Shown: piece after piece, positions 1 through 7,377 of the stretch
Layout of the letters: every line of letters starts with the position of its first letter
How positions within the stretch are numbered: the stretch's first letter is position 1
Assembly: GCA_007130675.1 (NCBI GenBank)
Contig: SLSB01000285.1
Span: 1-8,108 of the forward strand
Source: Candidatus Hydrogenedentota bacterium
GTDB taxonomy: Bacteria > Hydrogenedentota > Hydrogenedentia > Hydrogenedentales > SLHB01
DNA: 8,108 bases
Direction of reading: 5' to 3'
Made by a program: the position numbers and the translations under genes
Notes under the pieces: generated by a model
What the model was told of the DNA's origin: nothing
Databases searched by the model: none
The model's input: the letters and a program-made list of their open reading frames with translations, nothing else

Positions 1-422
1 CCGCCGAGGTCGATGGCCATGCGGGCGTTGCGGACCGCCTCTTCGAACCGGCCTATGGCGAAGTATACATGGGCAAGCCCGAGGTGCCCGCGCGCACGCG
101 TGGATTCGACACCAAGAAGCTGTTCGAATTGTTCGCGCGCGCGTTCATACTCGCCGGCCGCCAGAAAGGCCTGCCCGAGATCGAGACGAAACGGCGCCTT
201 GTCGGGCATATGCTGCACAACGCGTTGCAGAAGCGCCACGGCGCGTTTTGTCGCCCCCATCCGCAGGTAACACTTGCCCAACTGGTGGTAGGCAACAACA
301 AACGCGGAATCCTTCTTGATAGCTAGTTCGAAACACTGCGCTGCCCGCTTCAGGTCGCCCTTCATGCTTGCGGTCACGCCGTCGTCGTAGTAGCTCTCTG
401 CATCGTCGCCGCCGAATGCCAT
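1..422 (-). CDS. TPR-repeat protein, N-terminal part (cut by window edge)
   Basis: An open frame starts with ATG at 422 and runs off the left edge, leaving 140 complete codons. It is preceded by AGAGGA about nine bases upstream, a good ribosome binding site. The protein is a tandem array of 34-residue tetratricopeptide repeats at about residues 8-41, 42-75, 76-109 and 110 onward. Each has the small residue at repeat position 8 (Gly15, Gly49 and Gly83) and Ala at position 20 (Ala27, Ala61 and Ala95), with aromatic or large residues elsewhere, for example in GEYERAREQFEQLL and GRFEEAVRNA. TPR arrays are protein-interaction scaffolds; no partner or enzymatic domain can be read here. There is no signal peptide or membrane segment at the start, so this part is probably cytoplasmic. 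It begins 51 bases after the aroB stop on the same strand and may be co-transcribed with it. The fold is well supported; the specific role is unknown. Confidence 0.88.
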   Translation of the reverse strand, partial: MAFGGDDAESYYDDGVTASMKGDLKRAAQCFELAIKKDSAFVVAYHQLGKCYLRMGATKRAVALLQRVVQHMPDKAPFRLDLGQAFLAAGEYERAREQFEQLLGVESTRARGHLGLAHVYFAIGRFEEAVRNARMAIDLG

Positions 423-473
423 CCTGATACGTCCTCTGTTGCACGCCTATCCGGCGCGGCTGTTTGGCATATT

Positions 474-1556
474 CTACCGTATTGCCTCGAGGGCCGCACG
501 GGCCTGCGCCTCTGAGATATCGGTCCGCCGGACCACGTGCCCGATGCGATCCGCCACGATGAAGGTCAGCGTGCCCGCGCGCGCCTTCTTGTCGTGCTTC
601 ATGGCCGCGAGCGTGTCATCCACCGGGAGTTCTGGCCACTGTACGGGCAGACCATACGCCTCGATGCACGCGCGCTGGCGGTCCACGATATTCTGGTCAA
701 TCAGGCCAAGCTGATGGGCAAGGGCCGCCGCGGCCTGCATGCCCAAGGCTACCGCTTCGCCGTGCAGGAACCGGCCGTAGGCTGTCACCGTCTCGATACC
801 GTGGCCAAACGTATGGCCATAGTTCAGAATCGCACGCACCCCGCGCTCTTTCTCGTCTTCGGCGACCACGGCAGCCTTGATCTCGCACGAACGCCGCACG
901 GGCAGGCGCAAGGCCTCGAGACTCGTGCTTAACAGCGCTGTCGCATTTTGTTCCATATACGCAAACAACGCCGCATCGGCGATCATGCCGTGTTTGATGA
1001 CCTCCGCCAGGCCCGCACGCAATTCGCGGTCAGGAAGGGTCTTCAGGAGAGCGAGATCGATAATGACAGCAGACGGCTGATGAAACGCGCCGATGGTGTT
1101 CTTGCCCAAGGCATGGTTGACCCCCGTTTTGCCGCCCACGCTCGAATCCACCTGCGCCACGATAGTCGTGGGAATCTGAATGAACCGCACGCCGCGCATG
1201 AAACTCGCCGCCGCGAAGCCCGCCACGTCGCCCGGCACGCCGCCCCCGAGCGCAACCACCACGCTCGAGCGGTCAAGCCCCGCCTCGAGGAACATTCCGC
1301 AGAATTCCTCGATGCGGGCAAGCTGTTTGGCCTCTTCCCCTGCCGGCATGACGCACAACACAGGCCGCAACCCCGCCGAACGGACCAACTCCTCGATAGT
1401 CTCGCCGTAAAGCGCAGCCACATTACTGTCCGTACAAATGGCCACCGAGCCTTGTGCACCCATGCGCTCGAGCTCGGCAGGAACCTGCCCAAGAATATGC
1501 TCGCCGATATGGATGGGATATCCCCGGTCGCCAAGGGCCAAGGTCAAGGTTTCCAT
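474..1556 (-). CDS. aroB: 3-dehydroquinate synthase
   Basis: This 360-residue protein is full length for AroB, the cytoplasmic enzyme that converts DAHP to 3-dehydroquinate in the second step of the shikimate pathway, using NAD and a divalent metal. Family motifs are intact: PAGEEAK (71-77), the glycine-rich NAD loop GGGVPGD (104-110), and the PTTIVAQVDSSVGGKTGVN block (129-147) followed by GKNTIGAFHQP. The expected metal ligands are Glu185 in AEVIKHG, His248 in NYGHTFGHG and His265 in HGEAVALGM. The HDKKA motif (321-325) near the C-terminus is also present. The frame is open up to 1598, but the ATG at 1556 is preferred because GAGGAG lies ten bases upstream and the protein then begins with METLTLALGDRGYPI, as AroB proteins usually do. 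A TPR gene follows after 51 bases. The region upstream (1557-1724) shows no clear promoter. Confidence 0.97.
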   Translation of the reverse strand: METLTLALGDRGYPIHIGEHILGQVPAELERMGAQGSVAICTDSNVAALYGETIEELVRSAGLRPVLCVMPAGEEAKQLARIEEFCGMFLEAGLDRSSVVVALGGGVPGDVAGFAAASFMRGVRFIQIPTTIVAQVDSSVGGKTGVNHALGKNTIGAFHQPSAVIIDLALLKTLPDRELRAGLAEVIKHGMIADAALFAYMEQNATALLSTSLEALRLPVRRSCEIKAAVVAEDEKERGVRAILNYGHTFGHGIETVTAYGRFLHGEAVALGMQAAAALAHQLGLIDQNIVDRQRACIEAYGLPVQWPELPVDDTLAAMKHDKKARAGTLTFIVADRIGHVVRRTDISEAQARAALEAIR

Positions 1557-1566
1557 GACAGCCGCA

Positions 1567-1572
1567 CTCCTC
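1567..1572 (-). promoter_or_regulatory. Ribosome binding site deciding the aroB start
   Basis: GAGGAG on the minus strand lies ten bases before the ATG at 1556. It supports that start over the upstream in-frame codon at 1598, which would add 14 residues without similarity to the family. Confidence 0.7.
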
Positions 1573-1724
1573 GCTACGTTACCCGTCACTGTGACCAATC
1601 CGCGGTTGATCAGGCCAAGAGTATCACAATCCCGCCTTGGCGATGCCCATCGCGCCCACTATGGCGCAGATAAAATGCGTGCGGCCAGACCTTTACGCTT
1701 CTCCGGGCCAGGCGAACGGCCGCT

Positions 1725-2177
1725 TCAGTAGTCCCAGACGTCGCTCAAATCGGTGATGTCAGGGTCATCGTGCCGGTCGAGGGTGGCCAGCCACTCGGGC
1801 ATCTCTTCTTTGATCTCGGCCTTCAAGTCATCAAGGTCTTCTTGGGTGATCCTGCCCTTCTCGTGCATAAATGTGTAGAACTTCTTCAGCGTCGCTGCGT
1901 ATGACTTGATGCTGCTCCGACTTGCCCACATGGCCTTCTGGATGAACCAATAGCCAAGAAAGGACCCTACCTCGAAAACTCCCGTCTCGGCCGGTTTCGC
2001 ATCCTCATAGAGCAGGAAGCGGTTGAGAAAGAAATCCATATTCGAGCAGTGGTTGCCGACCGTCTTCTCGGACAGCCCCTTGGCTGTCAGCCAATCCGAG
2101 AAATCGGCAAGGAGCTTTGCATTTTCCTCACGGATTTCCTCACAATCCTTCTCGTACTTCGCATAGTCGTCCGGCAT
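1725..2177 (-). CDS. Small protein resembling an isolated tyrosine-recombinase core-binding (SAM-like) domain
   Basis: This 150-residue protein starts at ATG 2177, with AAGGAT upstream. Residues about 20-125 look like the N-terminal SAM-like, helix-rich DNA-binding domain of phage integrases: a helix ending in FSDWLTAKGLSEKTV (26-40), then a segment around NMDFFLNRFLLY (46-57), then SIKSYAATLKKFYTFMHEKG (89-108), which resembles the helix after which integrases enter their catalytic part. The catalytic domain with its Arg-His-Arg-Tyr residues is absent. The C-terminus is a short acidic tail ending in DITDLSDVWDY. The frame is clean, with a normal start, stop and binding site, so it reads as a deliberately small gene and not decay of a full integrase; no catalytic remnant was seen in 1557-1724. 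It lies 47 bases after metG and may share its transcript. A DNA-binding role is inference from fold resemblance; the function is unknown. Confidence 0.8.
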   Translation of the reverse strand: MPDDYAKYEKDCEEIREENAKLLADFSDWLTAKGLSEKTVGNHCSNMDFFLNRFLLYEDAKPAETGVFEVGSFLGYWFIQKAMWASRSSIKSYAATLKKFYTFMHEKGRITQEDLDDLKAEIKEEMPEWLATLDRHDDPDITDLSDVWDY

Positions 2178-2224
2178 CCGGGATCATCCTTTTTCTCGAG
2201 CGCAGCCCCGTCCACGCACCAATC

Positions 2225-3964
2225 CTAAAACGCCTCTCCGCGCATGTGGGCGTCGGCGCATTCGGCGATATAGTCTTTGTCGATTTTCGGGAACAACACC
2301 TCGGGCACACGCAGGGGCGTGCCCGCGGGCAGACCGTCTTTTCCGGCGTTCCAGCCGTCTTCACCGCCTTCGGGGCCGCCCTCGGGCAGCGTGAGCCCAA
2401 GCGTGCCGGCCAAGCGATTGGCGCCTTCGGGCACAAACGGGGCCATCGCGGGGCACAGCGCGCGCACCACCTGGCAACAGACATACAGTGTCGTCGCCGT
2501 GCGCACGGGGTCGGTCTTTCGCGTGACCCACGGCTGTTTGCCGTCGAAATAGACGTTGGCTTTGCGGCCCAGGTCGATGAACCGTTCGAGGGCTTGGCGA
2601 AACCGGAAATTATCGAGAGCTTCGGCGACCCCGTCGAGCTGGCCCGGGATGGCCTCGAGCATGGCGCGGTCGGCATCATCCAGATCACCCGGTTCGGGCA
2701 CTTTTGCATCAAAATTCTTCACCGTCATGGTCAGCGACCGGTGAATGAAATTGCCCACGACGTCGCAGAGTTCGCCGTTGTACCGGTTCATGAACTCATC
2801 CCAGTCGAAGGCGGCATCGCGCGACTCGGGCATGATCGCGCAGAGGTAATAGCGGATGGCGTCGATCGGAAACTTAGCGGTCAACCACCGCACACTGATC
2901 ATGTTGCCCTTGGATTTCGAGCCCTTCTCGACTTTGCCCGTCTCGCGGTTGAGCACGTTGAGGTATTCATTGCCGACAACGTTGTCGGCGAGAATAAAGT
3001 CGCCCTGGCCCATCAAATAGGTCGGGAACATGACCGCGTGGAAGGGCACGTTGTCCTTGCCTATGAAGTGAATCAGCCGGCTCGCGGGGTCTTTCCACCA
3101 TTTTTCCCAGCCATTTTCGTCGCCTTGCTCGATGTAATACTGCCGGGTGTTGGTGACGTAGCCGATCGCGTTGTCGAACCAGACGTAAAAGCGCTTGCCC
3201 TTGGTGTCCGGGTCATCGAGCGGAATCGGCACGCCCCAGTCGGTATCGCGGGTGATGCAGCGCGACCGCAGATCCTCGACCCAACTGTAGGCGATGCCCT
3301 TGACATTGGCGCGCCACTCTGGGTGACTGTCGAGCCAGGTCTTGAGTGGTTCGGTGAAATCCTGAAGCCGCAGGAACCAGTGGACGGTGTTCTTGAGAAT
3401 CGGCGTCGAGCTGTCGCCGGGAATGTTGGCCTTCGGGTCGATAAGGTCATGCGCCGAATACTGCGCGCCGCAATTCTCGCACTCGTCGCCGGTGGCCTCC
3501 TCGAAACCGCACTTCGGGCAGGTTCCCCGCACGTAGCGGTCGGGCAAAAACCGGTCCGACTGCTCGGAATACCAGAGTTCCATCTCCTGCTTCTCGATGT
3601 GCCCGCCCTTGTACAAGTTCAGGAAGAACGACTGGGTGGTCTCGGTGTGAATGGGCCACGAGGTCCGGCCGTACAGGTCGAACGCGATGCCCAGCTTGGC
3701 GAACGATTCGGTATTGGCCGCGTGGTAGCGGTCGATCACTTCCTGCGGCGAGACTCCCTCCTTGAGAGCTGTAAGCGTGATGGGTACGCCGTATTCGTCC
3801 GACCCGCAGATGTACAGCATCGGATGACCGCACAGGCGCTTGAATCGCGCGAAAACATCCGCCGGCAAATACGCTCCCGCGATGTGGCCCAGGTGAATGT
3901 GGCCGTTGGCATACGGCAGCGCGCCGGTGATGATCGTGCGTTTGAACTTCGTTTCCGCAGACAT
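2225..3964 (-). CDS. metG: Methionyl-tRNA synthetase
   Basis: This 579-residue class I aminoacyl-tRNA synthetase charges tRNA-Met with methionine in the cytoplasm. The Rossmann catalytic domain opens with TGALPYANGHIHLGH, with the HIGH-type motif HLGH at 24-27, followed by CGSDEYGVPIT. A four-cysteine zinc knuckle in the connective domain uses Cys149, Cys152, Cys162 and Cys165 (CPKC and CENC), the E. coli-type arrangement with the matching sequence YSAHDLIDPK after it. Conserved DWGVPIP and FYVWFDNAIGYV follow. The KMSKS loop reads KGSKS at 347-351, with Gly in place of Met. The helical anticodon-binding domain occupies about 390-560, and the protein ends soon after it, without the C-terminal EMAPII-like tRNA-binding domain found in the longer E. 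coli enzyme (677 residues). AGGA lies six bases before the ATG at 3964. It heads the metG/integrase-like pair. Confidence 0.97.
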   Translation of the reverse strand: MSAETKFKRTIITGALPYANGHIHLGHIAGAYLPADVFARFKRLCGHPMLYICGSDEYGVPITLTALKEGVSPQEVIDRYHAANTESFAKLGIAFDLYGRTSWPIHTETTQSFFLNLYKGGHIEKQEMELWYSEQSDRFLPDRYVRGTCPKCGFEEATGDECENCGAQYSAHDLIDPKANIPGDSSTPILKNTVHWFLRLQDFTEPLKTWLDSHPEWRANVKGIAYSWVEDLRSRCITRDTDWGVPIPLDDPDTKGKRFYVWFDNAIGYVTNTRQYYIEQGDENGWEKWWKDPASRLIHFIGKDNVPFHAVMFPTYLMGQGDFILADNVVGNEYLNVLNRETGKVEKGSKSKGNMISVRWLTAKFPIDAIRYYLCAIMPESRDAAFDWDEFMNRYNGELCDVVGNFIHRSLTMTVKNFDAKVPEPGDLDDADRAMLEAIPGQLDGVAEALDNFRFRQALERFIDLGRKANVYFDGKQPWVTRKTDPVRTATTLYVCCQVVRALCPAMAPFVPEGANRLAGTLGLTLPEGGPEGGEDGWNAGKDGLPAGTPLRVPEVLFPKIDKDYIAECADAHMRGEAF

Positions 3965-4011
3965 GGGTAATCCTGTTCCAAACTTCTCGGGATTTGCGGT
4001 TTAAGCGCCCA

Positions 4012-4017
4012 ATTGTA
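4012..4017 (-). promoter_or_regulatory. Possible -10 box for metG
   Basis: TACAAT on the minus strand, one mismatch from the sigma-70 -10 consensus, lies 47 bases before the metG ATG in an AT-richer patch of the 177-base gap between the transporter operon and metG. No good -35 hexamer is found at 16-19 bases upstream, so the call is weak. The rest of the gap shows only short incidental hairpins and no intrinsic terminator with a T-run for the upstream operon. Confidence 0.3.
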
Positions 4018-4141
4018 CTGTATTTGCGGGAAGAGATGCACACTTCGCGAGCAAAGAGCGCGCAGCTCGTTGGGCTTACGGACCGGGTCGGAGGCTTCGC
4101 CGAAGAACCCTGCCGGCGAGAGCATCAAAGGGCGTGAGGCT

Positions 4142-4810
4142 TCAGTCATCCAGGAGAATTGCGTCCGCCTGGTCCTCGGTCACGATGCGACCGTTTTTCA
4201 TCACAATCAGGACGGCAGCCAAGGCCCGTGCTTCGCGGCGATTGTGGGTGATGTGCAAGATGGTCACACCCGTCCGGGCATGCACCCGTTTGAGCAACTG
4301 CAACATATCGGCATGGGTTTCCTCATCCAGCGCGGACAGCGGCTCGTCCAGGCAGAGGATGTCGGGCTGTGCCGCGAGAGCGCGGCCGATGGCCACGCGC
4401 TGGCGCTCTCCGCCGGATAATCCGAGGGGCCGCCGGTGCAGGAGATGAGCGATATCCAGCCACTGGGCAAGATTCTCGACCCGCTCATGCACCTCCTCCT
4501 TGGGCCTTTTCTGAATGCGCAACGCGAACCCGAGATGCTGTTCGACGGTCATGGTGGAAAACAGCGCGGCATCCTGCGGGACCAGCCCGAGATTGCGCTT
4601 GCCCGGGGGCAGTGCGGTTACGTCGCGGTCCATCATAAATATTCTGCCCCCGGCAATGGTGCGCAGGCCGCAGGCAGCTTCCAGAATCGTCGTCTTCCCG
4701 CACCCTGTTCTCCCCATCAGGACGGCGTAAGCGCCGGTGGGCACGGTGAAGTTGATGGATTCCAGTGCGAAACCATCCAATCGAATATCTACATTCTCAA
4801 ACCGAATCAT
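4142..4810 (-). CDS. ABC transporter ATPase, molybdate/tungstate-type importer (ModC-like)
   Basis: This 222-residue protein is the nucleotide-binding subunit that powers the importer encoded just upstream; it acts on the cytoplasmic face of the membrane. All ATPase motifs are intact: Walker A GRTGCGKTT (33-41), Q-loop Gln79 in LVPQD, signature LSGGERQR (131-138), Walker B ILCLDE (151-156) and the H-loop His189 in ITHN. The protein ends shortly after the nucleotide-binding domain. It lacks the C-terminal TOBE/MOP domain that senses molybdate in many ModC proteins (about 350 residues), so it looks like the short form seen in some tungstate and molybdate systems. The ATG at 4810 is preferred: it lies 13 bases after the permease stop and starts the typical MIRFENV. 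An in-frame GTG at 4843 overlaps the permease and would add an atypical N-terminus. The substrate is inferred from the permease and binding protein. Confidence 0.93.
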   Translation of the reverse strand: MIRFENVDIRLDGFALESINFTVPTGAYAVLMGRTGCGKTTILEAACGLRTIAGGRIFMMDRDVTALPPGKRNLGLVPQDAALFSTMTVEQHLGFALRIQKRPKEEVHERVENLAQWLDIAHLLHRRPLGLSGGERQRVAIGRALAAQPDILCLDEPLSALDEETHADMLQLLKRVHARTGVTILHITHNRREARALAAVLIVMKNGRIVTEDQADAILLDD

Positions 4811-4823
4811 ACTGCTGTTCCCG

Positions 4824-5684
4824 CTATATCCGAAAATGCGCACCCCGCCCGGCGAAACGCATCAACATCAGCACGGCCATGGCCAGCACCACGATGACAA
4901 TCGAGATGGCGGTGGCGACTCCCAGGTTGCCCACCTGGAGCTCCAGAAAAATGCTGGTGGGCATGACTTCCGTTCTGTATGCCGTCGTGCCGGCGAAAAC
5001 GAGCACCGGCCCGAATTCCCCCATGGCGCGCGCCCAGGCGATCGTGGCGGCGGGAATCATGCCGCGACGCGCTTCGGGCAGTACGACCCACCAGAACGCC
5101 TGGGCTCTCGAACAGCCGAGTGTCATGGCCACCTGTTCCTGGCGCGGGTTGATCTCCGCGAACGCCGCCGTCATGGTGCGCACGGCGAACGCGCAGGCCA
5201 CCATGAACTGGGCCAGGATCAACCCGGGGATGGCGTAAGTGAACCGCATCCATCCCTGTACAAACTGGCCGGGCGCGGTCTGGAACAGCATCAGCAAACC
5301 CAAACCGATGACCAGGGGGGGCAGAATGATCGGGATATCCAGCACGGCGTCCACCAGTTCTTTTCCTCTGAAATCAACGCGGGTCAGCAGGTAGGCCGTG
5401 GGGGCCGCCACCCACACCGACAAGATGGTCGTGATGGTGCAGGAGATGAGCGACAACAGCAGGGCGTAGCGGTAACGGTCATTGGTGAATACTTCCCCTA
5501 CAACCGGCAGGTCTACATAGAAGACCATGGACAGGAGCATGCCGGTAATCAAGACAATATACACGCCGGCGATGAGGGCTAATGCGATCAGAAAGGGGAT
5601 GTCCTGCCGGTATGTCGGCGCGCCATGTCCTTTCGAGCTGCCTTGCCGGGGCGGACCTGTGACGGAATTGCTCGCGATCGCCAT
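4824..5684 (-). CDS. ABC transporter permease, molybdate/tungstate type (ModB-like)
   Basis: This 286-residue inner-membrane protein forms the translocation channel of the importer. Hydrophobic segments lie at about 30-54, 72-100, 113-134, 150-170, 207-232 and 254-277, six in all. The cytoplasmic EAA-type loop that docks on the ATPase spans about 182-210 and contains MTLGCSRAQAFWWVVLPEAR. The following WARAMGEFGPVLVFAG and the earlier IILPPLVIGLGLLMLF are typical of the ModB/tungstate permease family. The first 28 residues are a hydrophilic, Gly/Ser/Pro-rich tail that many ModB proteins lack. The ATG at 5684 shares its A with the TGA of the binding-protein gene, and GGAGAG lies five bases upstream inside that gene. 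This implies translational coupling and argues against the TTG one codon earlier. The ATPase gene follows after 13 bases. Molybdate versus tungstate cannot be decided from the sequence. Confidence 0.94.
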   Translation of the reverse strand: MAIASNSVTGPPRQGSSKGHGAPTYRQDIPFLIALALIAGVYIVLITGMLLSMVFYVDLPVVGEVFTNDRYRYALLLSLISCTITTILSVWVAAPTAYLLTRVDFRGKELVDAVLDIPIILPPLVIGLGLLMLFQTAPGQFVQGWMRFTYAIPGLILAQFMVACAFAVRTMTAAFAEINPRQEQVAMTLGCSRAQAFWWVVLPEARRGMIPAATIAWARAMGEFGPVLVFAGTTAYRTEVMPTSIFLELQVGNLGVATAISIVIVVLAMAVLMLMRFAGRGAHFRI

Positions 5685-7270
5685 CAACGCTCTCCGGCAT
5701 ACACGCTCGGCGGGCGGGCCCCGGCCGGGGCCACCAGCTCGAATTCATCGGGGGACCGCCCGAGCACCCAGCCAAACCCGAGGGCTTCATAGGTCTCCTG
5801 ATGGAGGCCGATGTACCGGTACAGGCGCATCATCAGGTGTTTATGGTGCGAGGAACTTGCTATGCCGAAGGGCTGCACGGCGCGGGCATACTCGCCCTCG
5901 ATTTCAACGGTATGCAGCTTGTCTTGTTCAGGGAGCGTGTCGTTGTAATACGCCAGGGAAGCGTCCGCCGCGCCGCTGACCACGGGCGGCACCATCATGC
6001 CTGACGACGGCTGCATCTCAATGACATTCTCCATGATGGCGTCATACAGCCCCGCCGCTTTGAACAGCCGTTCGGTCAATCCGCCGATGGTGCAATGGGT
6101 CGGATGGCCCACAACAATACGGATACCCGGACGCGCCAGGTCCTCCAGGCTTTGAATGTCGAACGGATTGTCCTTCCTTGTGGCGATAACGATCCGGGTG
6201 CTGGACACAGCGGCCTTGCTCTCGAACCATCCGGCGACGGGTGAAAGGTAGTAGACGTCGCAGGCAAGGTAGGCGTCGGGAAAGCCCAGGTCGGGGTTTT
6301 GGCCGCGAATGGCCGCCATTTGCGCGTTGAGCGCGCCACACCCCTGAAAGACGGTGTTGACGCGCACGCCCTCGCGCTTCTGAAACCCCTCGATAATCAC
6401 GGCCAAGGCGCGGCGGTTCAACGCGCCACTGAAAAAGTTGACCTCAGGTGTATCCGCCCACCGATCTCCCGGTATGACCGTGAAATGATGGCGGCGAAAA
6501 TGCTGCTGACCTTTCTCCGGCGCGGAAAGGAAACGGGCAAAATGCAGGGCTGCCGCGGAATTTGGCGTCGAACTCAGCACGCCGATTTCAACAAGGGCGC
6601 TCTCGGCACTGAGGGCCGGGTCCTCCACATACTCGAGACCAAATTGCCGCGCCGTAACATCCCAGATGACAGCAGCATCGACGGCGCCTATTTTCACGTC
6701 GTTGGCCAAATCGTTCACGGTGGGCTTGGTCACTTCCACCTTCTGTTCGAACTCCGTCCAAAGGCCCAGGCTTTCGAATGCGGTCCGTGTGGCGTCACCA
6801 ATGGCGGCGGCTCCGGGTACGCCCATGGCGATACGGAAATCGTCTTCGAGCAGGTTGCGCAGCGTCACATCCTTGCCGCGATGCCGTTCGGCCAGAGCGA
6901 TCACGGGAGACATGGAGGCGATTTCGAGCGTCTCCTCGACCAAGCCCGCCTCGCGCGCGCGCTCGATATAGGCCGAATCCCCTGCCAGGTAGAGATCGCC
7001 GCGCCCTTCCACCATCAAGCGGCTCAGCAGTGTGCCCGACCCGGCATACTCGACCTCGACACGTATGGGGCGCCCATGCTGCTCTTTGTAATACTGTTCG
7101 TATTCGGCAATGGTGTCTTCTACGGGAGCACGGATGCCTGCCGCGCAATACAGCACGAGCCGTTCCGCATGACGGTCTTCTTGCGCGGACCACTGCAACA
7201 GCAATAGCGCACCCAGCAGCCCCACGAATAGGAGCACGGAAGATATGACTATTCCTCGAGCATTCATCAT
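5684..7270 (-). CDS. Membrane-anchored substrate-binding protein with two tandem ModA-like domains
   Basis: This 528-residue protein is the extracytoplasmic receptor of the importer and first gene of its operon. Residues 7-26 form a single hydrophobic segment with no lipobox cysteine, so it is a signal peptide or membrane anchor. Domain 1 (about 37-270) is ModA-like: LVLYCAAGIRAPVEDTI, the anion-loop motif YAGSGTL (75-81), GDLYLAGD (91-98), a hinge segment GVPGAAAIGDA (150-160) and IGAVDAAVIWD (194-204). Domain 2 (about 276-490) repeats the same order: VNFFSGALNRRALAV, FQGCGAL (308-314), PDAYLACD (331-338), GHPTHCTIGG (388-397) and VSGAADASLAYYND (431-444). ModA proteins usually have one domain and about 250 residues, so this is a double-length receptor. 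A short Pro/Ala-rich tail follows. GAGGTG lies ten bases before the ATG at 7270; a second ATG follows immediately. The stop overlaps the permease start. Oxyanion binding (molybdate or tungstate) is inferred from family and neighbours. Confidence 0.92.
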   Translation of the reverse strand: MMNARGIVISSVLLFVGLLGALLLLQWSAQEDRHAERLVLYCAAGIRAPVEDTIAEYEQYYKEQHGRPIRVEVEYAGSGTLLSRLMVEGRGDLYLAGDSAYIERAREAGLVEETLEIASMSPVIALAERHRGKDVTLRNLLEDDFRIAMGVPGAAAIGDATRTAFESLGLWTEFEQKVEVTKPTVNDLANDVKIGAVDAAVIWDVTARQFGLEYVEDPALSAESALVEIGVLSSTPNSAAALHFARFLSAPEKGQQHFRRHHFTVIPGDRWADTPEVNFFSGALNRRALAVIIEGFQKREGVRVNTVFQGCGALNAQMAAIRGQNPDLGFPDAYLACDVYYLSPVAGWFESKAAVSSTRIVIATRKDNPFDIQSLEDLARPGIRIVVGHPTHCTIGGLTERLFKAAGLYDAIMENVIEMQPSSGMMVPPVVSGAADASLAYYNDTLPEQDKLHTVEIEGEYARAVQPFGIASSSHHKHLMMRLYRYIGLHQETYEALGFGWVLGRSPDEFELVAPAGARPPSVYAGER

Positions 7271-7377
7271 AGTCCGGTGTCACCTCAGTGTTTTGCCATT
7301 TTCTTCGTAAACGCACCACGACCTGACAAAATTTCGGAATGGCCTCGTCATCAGCCCCAGCCAACGGTGGATTCTGC

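Noticed and set aside
948..1673. Plus-strand open frame of about 240 codons
   Set aside because: Antisense to aroB and rich in Arg/His, as expected of a shadow frame.
2117..3970. Long plus-strand open frame of 617 codons opposite metG
   Set aside because: It is the antisense shadow of a clear metG gene; the translation shows no recognisable domain and GC-rich DNA often leaves such frames open.
4095..4105. CTTCG/CGAAG palindrome downstream of the transporter operon
   Set aside because: The stem is only four to five bases and no T-run follows on either strand, so it is not a credible terminator.
4811..4843. Upstream GTG start for the ATPase
   Set aside because: It would overlap the permease and add 11 residues before the typical ATPase N-terminus; the ATG at 4810 fits the family better.
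6299..7207. Plus-strand open frame of about 300 codons
   Set aside because: It lies wholly opposite the substrate-binding protein gene, whose motifs are unmistakable; the translation is low in family signals.
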